34,917 bases of DNA from Acidaminococcus intestini DSM 21505 (GCF_000425045.1 NZ_KE384298.1:1-34917); one strand, 5' to 3'; numbered from the stretch's first letter, positions 15,738-24,245 are shown. The notes: generated by a model not told the origin, from the sequence alone. Numbers and translations: made by a program.

Positions 15738-18349
15738 GAAAGTTTTCCTCCTTCCCGTTTGGCTTCTTCCGCCAGTTGATAGAGGGTATTCATGGCCTCA
15801 AGGGGGGTCATGGTCATGACATCAAGTCCCATGAGGGTATCCCGGATGGTATCGCCAAAAAGGCTTCCCTGCGTCTCATCCGTCGCCGCTTCCTTGGAAA
15901 TCTCGACATGATGCGTGCCCTTATGGGAAAGCGGTGCCTCGGCGGCATATTCCTCCAAAAGCTCATCCGCCCGGTCCAGGACCTTTTTGGGCAGACCTGC
16001 AAGTTTAGCGACGTGGATTCCATAGCTGCGATCCGTTCCGCCAGGCACAATGCGCCGCAAAAAGACCACATCGTTGCCTTTTTCCTTCACGGCGATGGAA
16101 TAGTTCTTGATGCCATCAAAAAGATCTTCCAATTCAATCAGTTCATGATAATGAGTTGCAAATAGGGTCTTGGCCTTGATTTTTTCGTTGATATATTCCA
16201 CCACGGCACGGGCAATGCTCATCCCGTCATAGGTGCTTGTTCCGCGCCCGACCTCATCAAGGATGATGAGACTGCGGCTCGTGGCATTTTTAAGGATGTT
16301 TGCCACTTCATTCATTTCCACCATGAAGGTGCTTTGCCCCGTGGCAAGGTCATCACTGGCGCCGACACGGGTAAAGATGCGGTCCACGGGGGTGATGACA
16401 GCTTCCCGGCAGGGCAGGAAGCTGCCCATTTGGGTCATGAGGACCAGCAGTGCCACCTGACGCATATAGGTCGATTTCCCGGCCATATTAGGGCCCGTCA
16501 GGATGATGAGGCGTTCATTCGTCCCATTTAAATGGACATCGTTGGGGACAAAAAGCTCCCGTTCGAGGAGTTTTTCCACGACAGGATGGCGCCCATCCTT
16601 GATGATGATTTCACCTTTGTCGCTGAGACGCGGGCAGACATAATTTCCCTTGAAGGCAGCCATGGCAAGAGAATAGATGGCATCAAGCTCACCAATGGCA
16701 CGGGCCGTATCCTGGATTGTAACAAGCTCATCACGGACACAGTCACGGATTTCATTGAAGAGATAATATTCAAGCTGCTGGATCTTTTCCTTGGCACTGA
16801 GAATCTTATTTTCAAAGGCCTTCAGTTCCGGAACAATATAACGTTCCCCATTGACCAAGGTCTGCTTGCGGATAAAGCTATCCGGTACTTGGGAAACCTG
16901 CCCTTTGGACACTTCAATATAATAGCCAAAGACTTTGTTGAATCCGACCTTTAGGTTCTTGATTCCCGTTTCTTCCTTGATGCGCAGCTCAAAATCCTGC
17001 ATCCAGGCATTGTTATTTTCCGCAATATCATGGAGCTCATCCAGTTCGGCATTATACCCCTTACGAATCATCCCTCCTTCCCGGACCGTAAAGGGCGGGT
17101 CATCGACAATGCCGCGGCGCAGTTCATCAAGGACGGTTTCATGACTGTCAATGCGGGAGGAAAGCTTTGCCAGGAGCCCATCCCGATAGGGGGCAAGCAG
17201 GCGCTTAAGGTCCGGTACGGCCAGAAGGGCGGTGCGCAGGGAGGCCATATCCCGAGCATTGGCAGACCCCACTTCGATTCGGGAAAGGATGCGCTCAAGG
17301 TCTGTGATTTTTTTAAGGGCTTCACCGAGCTCTGTCCGCAGCCGGGAATCACCTACAAGCGTGCCTACAGCCTGCTGCCGACTTGTAATGCGGGCCGCAT
17401 CATAAAGGGGGGATTCAATCCACTGCCGCATGAGGCGGGCTCCCATGGCGGTCGCGGTGTAATCAAGGATATCAAGGAGGGTGCCTTTTTTCGTACCGTC
17501 CTTCATATTCCGGACCAGTTCCAGATTGCGGATAGCCGTTGCGTCAAGGACCATGGTCCGGTCTGTCGTAATTTCCGTGAGGCGATTCAGCTGCGCCAAA
17601 TCGCTTTTTACATTGATATGGATATATTGAAGCATGAGTTCAATCGTATCCCGTACAAGCGGTTCGGTATACGCTTTCCCTTCCGTCCCAAAATGACGGG
17701 CAAAAGCATCGATTCCCCCATCTTTTTGGAAGCGGTTGACCATGCATTGGGGCAGTTTCTGTGAAAGTTCCTGCAGGAACCGTTCCGGCAGCTGTTCATC
17801 CGGGGCAAGGACTAGCTCCGCCGGCTGCATGCGGTAGATCTGATCCATCAGAAGATCTTCCCAATAAGGGCCGGATGCTTCGTACCAACTGGCCTCCCCT
17901 GTGGATACATCGGCAAGGCCAAGGACGGCCCGCCCGTCACCTATAGAAACAGCCGCGAGATATTGATTGTGCTCGTCATCAAGGACGGCATCGGAAAGAA
18001 CCGTTCCTGGCGTCAAGATTTTTGTGACTTCCCGTTTGACGATCCCGACGGCTTTCTTGGGATCTTCCATCTGGTCGCAAATGGCAATGCGATATCCCTT
18101 CTTGATGAGTTTGGCCAAGTAGCCATCTACTGAATGAAAAGGTACACCGCACATGGGGATAGGATGTTTTGTATTGCCTGCGCGCTGGGTCAGCGTCAGA
18201 TTGAGTTCCCGTGAAGCGGTAATGGCATCCCCAAAAAAGAGTTCATAAAAGTCACCGAGACGATAGAAAAGAAGCTTATCTTCATGCTGCTTCTTGATTT
18301 CCATATATTGCTGCACCATGGGGGTATACCCTTCACCAGTCTGCGTCAT
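15734..18349 (-). CDS. mutS: DNA mismatch repair protein MutS
   Basis: About 871 residues from the ATG at 18349, which has GGAAGAGG upstream and begins just after the miaB stop. A start 11 codons earlier would overlap miaB and lacks the family's usual MTQ...TPM beginning. GDFYELF (Phe34, Glu36) is the mismatch-reading motif. The clamp and lever region follows to about 540. The ATPase has GPNMAGKSTYMRQ (Walker A), ILDEVGRGTSTYDG (Walker B and signature) and FATHYHEL. The C-terminal tail is helix-turn-helix type. It binds mispaired bases and recruits MutL. Confidence 0.97.
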   Translation of the reverse strand: MTQTGEGYTPMVQQYMEIKKQHEDKLLFYRLGDFYELFFGDAITASRELNLTLTQRAGNTKHPIPMCGVPFHSVDGYLAKLIKKGYRIAICDQMEDPKKAVGIVKREVTKILTPGTVLSDAVLDDEHNQYLAAVSIGDGRAVLGLADVSTGEASWYEASGPYWEDLLMDQIYRMQPAELVLAPDEQLPERFLQELSQKLPQCMVNRFQKDGGIDAFARHFGTEGKAYTEPLVRDTIELMLQYIHINVKSDLAQLNRLTEITTDRTMVLDATAIRNLELVRNMKDGTKKGTLLDILDYTATAMGARLMRQWIESPLYDAARITSRQQAVGTLVGDSRLRTELGEALKKITDLERILSRIEVGSANARDMASLRTALLAVPDLKRLLAPYRDGLLAKLSSRIDSHETVLDELRRGIVDDPPFTVREGGMIRKGYNAELDELHDIAENNNAWMQDFELRIKEETGIKNLKVGFNKVFGYYIEVSKGQVSQVPDSFIRKQTLVNGERYIVPELKAFENKILSAKEKIQQLEYYLFNEIRDCVRDELVTIQDTARAIGELDAIYSLAMAAFKGNYVCPRLSDKGEIIIKDGRHPVVEKLLERELFVPNDVHLNGTNERLIILTGPNMAGKSTYMRQVALLVLMTQMGSFLPCREAVITPVDRIFTRVGASDDLATGQSTFMVEMNEVANILKNATSRSLIILDEVGRGTSTYDGMSIARAVVEYINEKIKAKTLFATHYHELIELEDLFDGIKNYSIAVKEKGNDVVFLRRIVPGGTDRSYGIHVAKLAGLPKKVLDRADELLEEYAAEAPLSHKGTHHVEISKEAATDETQGSLFGDTIRDTLMGLDVMTMTPLEAMNTLYQLAEEAKREGGKLS

Positions 18350-18351
18350 GG

Positions 18352-19677
18352 TTATGCCTCTTCCTTTCCTCTGATGAGCCACGTCTGGGCCCTTTCCATC
18401 TTTACATTGACAAGGTCACCCGGGGCATGGTCCCTTATCTTTGGCCACAGAACCAGATCATTTCCGTCCGTCCGTCCGCTCAGCATGGCCGGATTGCTCT
18501 TGCTGGGTCCTTCAACCATAACGGCAAGGGTTCGCCCCACCAGGCGCTTGTTGCGTTTAAGGCAGATCTCGTTCTGCAGTGCCATGAGACGATCCAGCCG
18601 TTCGTGTTTCACAGCGTCCGGGACCTGCGCCCCAAAACCAGCTGCCGGCGTTCCTTTGCGCGGGGAATAGATAAAGGTAAAGGCATCATCATATTCAACG
18701 GTACGAAGAAGGTCCAAGGTTTCTTCAAAATCTTTTTCCGTCTCGCCCGGAAATCCTACAATGAGGTCTGTCGTGATGACAGCGTCAGGCACACAGCGGC
18801 GGATAGTTTCTACAAGCTTTAAGTAGCGCTCCCGGTCATAGCCACGGTTCATGGCTTTCATGATGCGGCTGCTGCCGGACTGGACAGGAATATGGAAGTT
18901 CTTGCAAATATGCTGACTTTCGGCAATCGTCCTCACAACGGCCTCGCTCATGTCACGGGGATGGCTCGTCATATAGCGGATTCGCTCTACACCAGGGATA
19001 GCATCGACAAGCTCCAGAAGCTTGCTGAAGCCTTCCTCTTCGCCTCGATCCTTGCCATACGAATTGACATTCTGCCCCAAAAGGGTGAACTCCTTATAGC
19101 CCAAGGCCACGGCCTTTTCAATCTCATGGCAGATGGCCTCGGCACTGCGGCTTCGTTCCCGGCCCCGCACATAGGGCACGATGCAGTAGGTGCAGAAATT
19201 ATTACAGCCATACATGATAGGAACCCAAGCGGCAAAGCTGCTCTTGCGAACAAAGGACCCCTCAAATTCCTGAGGCATGATAGTAAGGTCATCATAGACG
19301 CTTTCAGCGCGGCCATGACCAGCAAGGTGATTTTGCAGGATGGAACTGAAATTGTTTACATGAGCCGTTCCCAAGACAAGGTCCACTTGAGGATATTTTT
19401 TTTGGAGGTCCTTGCCCCATTCCTGGGCCATGCAGCCGGCTACACATAGGACCATATCCGGGTTTTCACGCTTCAGGCGCTTCATTTCCCCAATCTTTCC
19501 CAGAATCTTTTTTTCCGCGTTTTCACGAACGCAGCATGTATTGATAACAACGACATCGGCATGTTCATAGTCCGCACTGGCCTCATAGCCCAAATCAAGG
19601 AGCTGACCGGCATAGTGCTCGCTGTCGCTTTCGTTCATCTGGCATCCATAATTGATGATGGCGTAAGTCTTTTTCAT
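18352..19677 (-). CDS. miaB: tRNA-2-methylthio-N6-dimethylallyladenosine synthase
   Basis: 441 residues, ATG at 19677 with AAGGAG upstream. The N-terminal UPF0004 domain has GCQMNESDSE and NTCCVRENAE, with cysteines for the second cluster. The radical-SAM core has the CxxxCxxC site in CNNFCTYCIVPYVRGRERSR and the following SxxR motif (SRSAEAI). DLIVGFPGET follows, then a C-terminal TRAM domain ending before IRGKEEA. It methylthiolates the i6A37 made by MiaA. It is the first gene of the nine-gene miaB-mutS-mutL-methyltransferase-miaA-hfq-xerD-deacetylase-htpX run. Confidence 0.97.
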   Translation of the reverse strand: MKKTYAIINYGCQMNESDSEHYAGQLLDLGYEASADYEHADVVVINTCCVRENAEKKILGKIGEMKRLKRENPDMVLCVAGCMAQEWGKDLQKKYPQVDLVLGTAHVNNFSSILQNHLAGHGRAESVYDDLTIMPQEFEGSFVRKSSFAAWVPIMYGCNNFCTYCIVPYVRGRERSRSAEAICHEIEKAVALGYKEFTLLGQNVNSYGKDRGEEEGFSKLLELVDAIPGVERIRYMTSHPRDMSEAVVRTIAESQHICKNFHIPVQSGSSRIMKAMNRGYDRERYLKLVETIRRCVPDAVITTDLIVGFPGETEKDFEETLDLLRTVEYDDAFTFIYSPRKGTPAAGFGAQVPDAVKHERLDRLMALQNEICLKRNKRLVGRTLAVMVEGPSKSNPAMLSGRTDGNDLVLWPKIRDHAPGDLVNVKMERAQTWLIRGKEEA

Positions 19678-19706
19678 GTTCTTCTCCTTTGTCAGTCTAA
19701 CAATAT

Positions 19707-19735
19707 ATTATACTGTAAAATCGAAGAATTTTGTA
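19707..19735 (-). promoter_or_regulatory. Promoter of the miaB-mutSL-hfq operon
   Basis: On the minus strand TATAAT (19707-19712) is preceded at 17 bases by TACAAA (19730-19735). It lies about 30 bases before the miaB start. The -10 is consensus and the -35 weak. Confidence 0.5.
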
Positions 19736-19912
19736 GGGACCTTTGACAGAGAGATGACAGATCCCGCAGCCAATCATCTTCCTGACCGAAATAAAATAAT
19801 AGTTGCCAATGCTCCGCCAATCAGAAGCCCCTTTCGGGGCGGCAATTCCCCTTCCTCTCTAGGTGACAGGGCACGGTCTTTTCCAAGGATCGATCATGTG
19901 CCCCCTTTTTAG
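19720..19912 (+). ncRNA. Candidate structured small RNA ending in a terminator
   Basis: Within this plus-strand segment AGAGAG (19748-19753) can pair with CTCTCT (19855-19860), TTGCC (19803-19807) with GGCAA (19841-19845), and GCCCC (19827-19831) with GGGGC (19836-19840) around a TTTC loop. The last two nest inside the first. A separate hairpin with T-run follows at 19869-19910. No credible protein is encoded and no plus-strand gene lies upstream that would need a terminator. The promoter is weak (TATACT at 19709-19714). I could not match it to 6S, SRP, tmRNA or RNase P signatures. Presence of hfq in the window makes an sRNA plausible, but this is an inference from structure only. Confidence 0.35.
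19869..19911 (+). terminator. Plus-strand terminator-like hairpin
   Basis: GGGCAC (19869-19874) pairs with GTGCCC (19898-19903) across a loop that itself holds GATCGATC. CCTTTTT follows directly. With no plus-strand protein gene upstream, it is the 3' end expected of the candidate small RNA. Confidence 0.55.
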
Positions 19913-20088
19913 ATGCCGATCCTTTTCAGGAATATTTTTCCCTCATTAAATCCGTTTTTACTATAGGAATCTTTTTTTCTCCCTCTTTTAACTTTTTTTA
20001 TTACATTTTTCTGATCAATTTTCCGATTTATATGATTTATTTCTTTTTATGTTTTTCTTATAGATACTTTTATTTGTTCTCATTTGTT

Positions 20089-20116
20089 TTGAAAATTTTC
20101 TGAATTATGTTATACT
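20089..20116 (+). promoter_or_regulatory. Promoter of the LytTR regulator gene
   Basis: TTGAAA (20089-20094) and TATACT (20111-20116) are 16 bases apart, in a strongly AT-rich stretch (about 19917-20190). The leader to the ATG at 20214 would be about 90 bases. I see no clear LytTR direct repeat in it. Confidence 0.6.
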
Positions 20117-20213
20117 AAAAATCGTGATTTTTGTTACATTTATGTTATTTTGTTCCTTTTTCTCCCCGTTGACAGTAAAATCACGTATCTTCTTTACAGA
20201 AAGGAAGTCTGTT

Positions 20214-20930
20214 ATGTTTTCCATTGCCTTGTTCGATTCCGTACGAGCAAATCTCAATGAAACGAGCGATCAGCTCAATTCCCTCTCCGCCCTGCCAGAA
20301 ATCATGCATCTGTATCGTTACTCCAAATTTTCCAGTCTCCTTACCAGTCTCTCCCGTCAAGGAAAATTCCAGCTCATCATTCTCCAGAGCCTTTCCACGC
20401 CCTTTCCCGATCTGTCCCTTGCGCGGCGCATCCGGCAGTACGATCGGCGGGTTCCCATTATCATCGTGACGGACAACGAATCCTTATGTCTTGAGGGGTA
20501 CGACGTCCCCATCTTCCAGTTCTATACCAAGGCCATGACGGTACAGCAAATGCGCATGGTTCTTGAGTCCCTCATGGATCATGCCCCCGATATGGGCAAC
20601 CGGTTCTTTATCTTTTCATCGGACCAAAGTATGTATCAGGTTCGGCTTTCCGATATTACCTTTTTTGAAGCCAACCGCTCCTCCCTTTTTATCCACACTA
20701 CGCAAAAAAGCTACGCCTGCCGGGATACACTCAAGAACCTACAGACGCGGCTTCGGCGATTTCCCTTCGAACGGATCCATAAAAGCTTCATCGTAAACAC
20801 AAAGTTCATCAGCTGCCTGCAGTCCGACTCCCTGATCCTCCAAGATGGCACGGTTCTGCCTGTAAGCAAGCATAAAATGGCGCCCATGCGGCACTACCTG
20901 AAGCTTCTCATGGAGTCGTCCCTGCTCTAG
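20214..20930 (+). CDS. Orphan LytTR-family response regulator with degenerate receiver
   Basis: 239 residues from the ATG at 20214, which has AGAAAGGAAG upstream. An open extension back to 20124 lacks an RBS. Residues 1-120 follow the receiver fold (IALFD at the start, LIILQS near 54-59, PIIIVTDN near 81, FYTKAM near 101), but the phospho-acceptor Asp is Gln58. Residues about 135-235 are a LytTR DNA-binding domain (DITFFEANRSSLFIHT, RIHKSFIVN, VLPVSKHK). LytTR regulators usually control virulence, competence or cell-wall genes through direct repeats. No histidine kinase is adjacent. It is the only clear plus-strand gene in the window and converges on the YolD-like gene with a five-base gap. 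Confidence 0.85.
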   Translation: MFSIALFDSVRANLNETSDQLNSLSALPEIMHLYRYSKFSSLLTSLSRQGKFQLIILQSLSTPFPDLSLARRIRQYDRRVPIIIVTDNESLCLEGYDVPIFQFYTKAMTVQQMRMVLESLMDHAPDMGNRFFIFSSDQSMYQVRLSDITFFEANRSSLFIHTTQKSYACRDTLKNLQTRLRRFPFERIHKSFIVNTKFISCLQSDSLILQDGTVLPVSKHKMAPMRHYLKLLMESSLL

Positions 20931-20935
20931 GGCTT

Positions 20936-21334
20936 TCACTCGATGTCGCGGATCTGGGAAACAGGGATTGGTGCCTTGTCTTCAAGGTAAAACGCCTGCC
21001 TTGATAAATCAATGCGATAGAGGCGGCCTGACACCGTTCGGCAGACGCCGCCGCTCTTGCGCCCGTCCGGTTCAAAATAATGAAGGGTCACATAAGGGCG
21101 CTCCCCTATCCGGTCCATGAGAAAACGGGTCTTTTGGTCGAGCTGTTCCCGCTGCGCTTCGTCAAGCTCTGCGGCTTGATCCGTGTAATGGGCCCGTTCC
21201 ATGATGGTTTCTGTAAAGCCCGTCAGCGCGTCAAAAGGCGCAAACTGGGCCGCGCGCTGGAGCCGGGGCATACGGGGCCGAGGGATTCCAAATGGATAGG
21301 GATGATCCAAGATTGCAGCATAAGGATCAGGCAT
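20936..21334 (-). CDS. YolD-like protein, partner of the Y-family polymerase
   Basis: About 132 residues from the ATG at 21334, chosen because GGAGG stands five bases before it; the frame is open to 21355. The pattern RAAQFAPFDALTGF near residue 30, a central helical acidic segment (LDEAQREQLDQKTRFLMDRI) and a C-terminal strand-rich part ending VSQIRDIE match the YolD-like family. In Bacillus, YolD-type proteins are encoded beside UvrX and YqjW polymerases, and a UmuD-like accessory role has been proposed. Here its start overlaps the polymerase stop by eight bases, so the two are translationally coupled and share SOS control. Confidence 0.82.
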   Translation of the reverse strand: MPDPYAAILDHPYPFGIPRPRMPRLQRAAQFAPFDALTGFTETIMERAHYTDQAAELDEAQREQLDQKTRFLMDRIGERPYVTLHYFEPDGRKSGGVCRTVSGRLYRIDLSRQAFYLEDKAPIPVSQIRDIE

Positions 21335-22763
21335 GATGACCTCCAATCTGACCATGACGGGTAATGGTCATGGCTTCTTTGCATAAGTTGCGCCCCTTGA
21401 CAAGGGCATTGCGGCCAAATCGGTGATGGACCTCAAGGGCCGCTTCCTGAAGCCGTGCTTCCCGTGGATCTCCATCAAGAAGGGGTGTTTGCTCGGCAAA
21501 AAGGAACCCTTGCCGAACAGGGTCCTGAATATCCTGGGAGCGCACATGGACCGCAGTGACACTCATCCGGCGCACCCATAGATAGGGATGGGCAAGGCGG
21601 TCATAAAGCGCCATCATGCTTGCCATGATAGGCTGTCCGGCATGGGTCCATCCAGCAAGACGAGCCGAGCCATGACTGCGGCCTGATGGTGGCAGGTCCC
21701 GGGAAAAACCTTGTGGCTGCGTCCGTTCATAGCCAATGGTAATGGCCACCTCATCAGTCACAAGACGTTTGCGGGCAAGGTCCAAGATGAGTTCATCCGT
21801 CATCTCCCATGCAATCAGGCGGGCATTTTCCGGTGAATAGGGCTTGGGCAGGACCTGACTTGTGCCGAGGCTGGAGGCTTTGGGGATATATCGCTTGATG
21901 TCGCTCATACGGCATGATTCCCACCCCCAGGCATGATCAATGAGCAGCTCGGCATTGATGCCAAACCAATCATACAAAAGGGAGGCATCGGAAAGACTGA
22001 GGCGGGCAATATCCCCCATGGTGTAAAGGCCATGAGCAGAAAGACGCCGGGCCGAACCGGGGCCAATACGCCAAAAGTCCGTCAGGGGCTGATGGCCCCA
22101 CAAAGTCCTGCGATAGGCGGTTTCATCAAGAAAAGCAATACGTACCCCATAGGGATCGGGCATCAGGGCTTTTGCTACGATATCCATGGCCACCTTGCTG
22201 AGATAGAGGTTCGTCCCAATACCGCCCGTTGCCGTAATGCCCGTTTTTTGATAGACGTCGCGAATCATGGTCATGGCAAGGGTATAGGGCGTCATGCCAT
22301 ACGTCGAAAGGTACGGCGTGGCATCAATCATGACTTCATCAATGGAATAGACATGGATGTCCTGAGGAGCAATGTACTGCAGATAAATGCCGTAGATGTC
22401 CCGACTCATTTCGATATAGCGCTGCATGCGCGGCATGGCGACAATATAAGAAAGCGCTTTTTCCGGATGATGCCTAAGCTGTGAATCAAAATGGCTCATC
22501 CCCCGGAAAGAACGCTGGGGCGCCTTGCTGCGGCGCAGGGCATTGATTTCATCGACTTTGCGGATCACTTCAAAGAGGCGGGGCCGGCTCGGGACTCCCC
22601 GTTTTTTTAGGGGCGGCGATACAGCAAGGCAGATGGTCCGATCCGAGCGACTCTTATCGGCAACGACAAGGCACGTATCAAGGGGATCAAGGCCCCGGTC
22701 CACACACTCTACGGAGGCATAAAAGGATTTGAGATCGATGCAGATATAATAGCGCAGTTTCAT
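21327..22763 (-). CDS. Y-family DNA polymerase (UvrX/UmuC/DinB-like)
   Basis: About 478 residues from the ATG at 22763 (AAAGGAGG upstream); the frame is open to 22814 but that region holds the promoter. Catalytic acids are in ICIDLKSFYASVE (Asp about 8) and YSIDEVMID (the SxDE motif). Palm, fingers and an HhH thumb (FWRIGPGSARRLSAHGLYTMGDIA) follow. The little-finger domain starts about 300 (SSLGTSQVLPKPYS). The length and the YolD neighbour point to the UvrX/YqjW subgroup rather than classical DinB. It performs translesion synthesis. A LexA-type box overlaps its transcription start. The protein is His/Met/Tyr rich, but I see no frameshift. Confidence 0.92.
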   Translation of the reverse strand: MKLRYYICIDLKSFYASVECVDRGLDPLDTCLVVADKSRSDRTICLAVSPPLKKRGVPSRPRLFEVIRKVDEINALRRSKAPQRSFRGMSHFDSQLRHHPEKALSYIVAMPRMQRYIEMSRDIYGIYLQYIAPQDIHVYSIDEVMIDATPYLSTYGMTPYTLAMTMIRDVYQKTGITATGGIGTNLYLSKVAMDIVAKALMPDPYGVRIAFLDETAYRRTLWGHQPLTDFWRIGPGSARRLSAHGLYTMGDIARLSLSDASLLYDWFGINAELLIDHAWGWESCRMSDIKRYIPKASSLGTSQVLPKPYSPENARLIAWEMTDELILDLARKRLVTDEVAITIGYERTQPQGFSRDLPPSGRSHGSARLAGWTHAGQPIMASMMALYDRLAHPYLWVRRMSVTAVHVRSQDIQDPVRQGFLFAEQTPLLDGDPREARLQEAALEVHHRFGRNALVKGRNLCKEAMTITRHGQIGGHHA

Positions 22764-22777
22764 GATTGCCTCCTTTA

Positions 22778-22791
22778 TAAACATTTGTTCG
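22778..22791 (-). promoter_or_regulatory. LexA/DinR-type SOS box
   Basis: The minus strand reads CGAACAAATGTTTA. The Firmicute SOS box is CGAACnnnnGTTCG, so the left half-site is perfect and the right half matches three of five bases. It lies between the -10 element and the ribosome-binding site of the Y-family polymerase gene, where a bound repressor would block initiation. Confidence 0.7.
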
Positions 22792-22797
22792 CTATTT

Positions 22798-22803
22798 ATT
22801 ATA
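22798..22803 (-). promoter_or_regulatory. -10 element of the Y-polymerase/yolD promoter
   Basis: A consensus TATAAT on the minus strand stands seven bases upstream of the SOS box. The -35 region (about 22821-22826) is poor. Confidence 0.5.
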
Positions 22804-22816
22804 GCACACTTCACTG

Positions 22817-22868
22817 AATAAAACAGCCCTCTTCCAGAAATTCTTTAGGAACTTCCGAAAGAGGGCTG
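22817..22868 (-). terminator. Rho-independent terminator of the MATE transporter gene
   Basis: CAGCCCTCTT (22824-22833) pairs with AAGAGGGCTG (22859-22868), ten perfect base pairs. On the minus strand TTTTATT follows. It begins 20 bases beyond the transporter stop codon. Confidence 0.85.
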
Positions 22869-22888
22869 CGTGATATCCAAATTGATAT

Positions 22889-24232
22889 TCAGTTTTGTAA
22901 CACTTCGGTCCTCTCCCTTTCCAAGTGGCGGAACAGGAAGCAGCAAATCAGGACAGAAAGAAGGGACCCCGAAGCGGTCACAAGGCCCATCGGAAAAAGG
23001 GAATCGGAAAAGGCCCGGGATGCCAAATAGACGAAAGGAATCCTCACAAGGACGATGGCGATAAGATTGTGGAGAAAAGAATAGATGGATTTTTTAGCTG
23101 CACAGAAGTAGCCGCTAAAAGAAAAATGGATTCCCGCAAAGATTGTGTCAAAGATGTATCCTTTCAGATAGGGTCCACCTGATGCAATGACCGCCTCATC
23201 AGAGGTGAAAAGACCCACAAAACGCGGCGCCATGACCTGTATCAAAAGGGACACCGAAAGGCCAAAGAACACGGCCGTCTTGATGGCATCATAAAGATAG
23301 GCGCGGGCCCGCTTGCGGTTATCCGCACCAAGGTTCTGGGCACTGAGGGCAGAAACAGCCGAAAGGAGCGAAGATGGGACAAGGAAGAGGAAACTGATGA
23401 TTTTTTCCACAATGCCGACAGCCGCTGCGTCCGTCACGCCGCGCAGGTTTGCAATCATGGTGATGATGAGGAAAGAAATCTGGATAAACGCATCCTGGAC
23501 GGCAATGGGAATGCCAACGCCGAGGATTTCACGGATGAGGGAGCCCGAAGGGACGAAGGACGCTTTGGAAAGACCAAGTCCCATGGGATGGCGCTTCATG
23601 ACAAAAACGCCGACAAGGACGCTGACACCTTGGCTGATGGTCGTTCCTAAAGCAGCCCCCAAGGGTCCCATAGCAAAAGGCCCCATGAAAAGGAGATCAA
23701 GGGTCAGGTTGATGACGGCCGCAAGGGCCACAAAATAGGTCGGTGTCCGGGAATTGCCAAGACCCCGAAAGATAGAGCTGATGAGGTTGTATCCCGTAAT
23801 AAGGGGAATGCCTAAAAAGCAGATAAAAAGATAGTGTTTTGTCCCCCTGACGGCTTCGGGCGGCGTTGCCATGATGTCCACAATACGGGGAAGAAAGTTA
23901 ATCAAGAACCCTGCAAGGACCACAGAAAGGATACCAAAAATGAGCAGCGTCTGCCCGATGGTGCAGCTCACCTTCTCTGCTTCTCCCTTCCCTACAGCTC
24001 GAGCAATGGCAATGGTCGTCCCCATGGAAAGCCCCACAAGAACAACAGTCACCATATGCATGATCTGGCTGCCGACGGCAACGGCCGTAATGCTCGCCGG
24101 TCCTTCAAACTGGCCGATGATAACAAGGTCTGCCATCCCGTAAAGGGTCTGCAGGAAATAGGAAATGACAAAGGGAATGGAAAAAGAAACAAGGCTCTTC
24201 CAAACACTCCCCGAAAGGGCATTGACAGCCAT
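22889..24232 (-). CDS. MATE family multidrug/solute efflux transporter
   Basis: About 447 residues from the ATG at 24232, which has AGGAGCG seven bases before it; the open frame to 24268 runs into a terminator and is not used. Twelve hydrophobic segments arranged as two six-helix halves are visible. The first half starts FSIPFVISYFLQTLYGMADLVIIGQF, typical of the MATE family's PxxxxxxxxxxxxxxDxxxVG region, and the second repeats it around IPIAVQDAFIQISFLIITMI. It exports cationic compounds using an ion gradient across the inner membrane. Substrate unknown. It lies 60-odd bases after the purH-type terminator, so it probably has separate or read-through expression. Confidence 0.9.
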   Translation of the reverse strand: MAVNALSGSVWKSLVSFSIPFVISYFLQTLYGMADLVIIGQFEGPASITAVAVGSQIMHMVTVVLVGLSMGTTIAIARAVGKGEAEKVSCTIGQTLLIFGILSVVLAGFLINFLPRIVDIMATPPEAVRGTKHYLFICFLGIPLITGYNLISSIFRGLGNSRTPTYFVALAAVINLTLDLLFMGPFAMGPLGAALGTTISQGVSVLVGVFVMKRHPMGLGLSKASFVPSGSLIREILGVGIPIAVQDAFIQISFLIITMIANLRGVTDAAAVGIVEKIISFLFLVPSSLLSAVSALSAQNLGADNRKRARAYLYDAIKTAVFFGLSVSLLIQVMAPRFVGLFTSDEAVIASGGPYLKGYIFDTIFAGIHFSFSGYFCAAKKSIYSFLHNLIAIVLVRIPFVYLASRAFSDSLFPMGLVTASGSLLSVLICCFLFRHLERERTEVLQN

Positions 24233-24245
24233 AAAACACGCTCCT

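Noticed and set aside
19720-19912. Identification of the candidate sRNA as 6S or SRP RNA
   Set aside because: No central-bubble pattern or SRP GGAA-loop domain could be aligned, so no family name was given.
19676-19912. Plus-strand 78-codon frame
   Set aside because: It starts inside the miaB leader without an RBS, and its sequence follows the hairpins rather than any protein pattern.
20124-20213. N-terminal extension of the LytTR regulator
   Set aside because: The ATG at 20214 has a good RBS and fits the receiver start; the extra 30 residues come from the leader.
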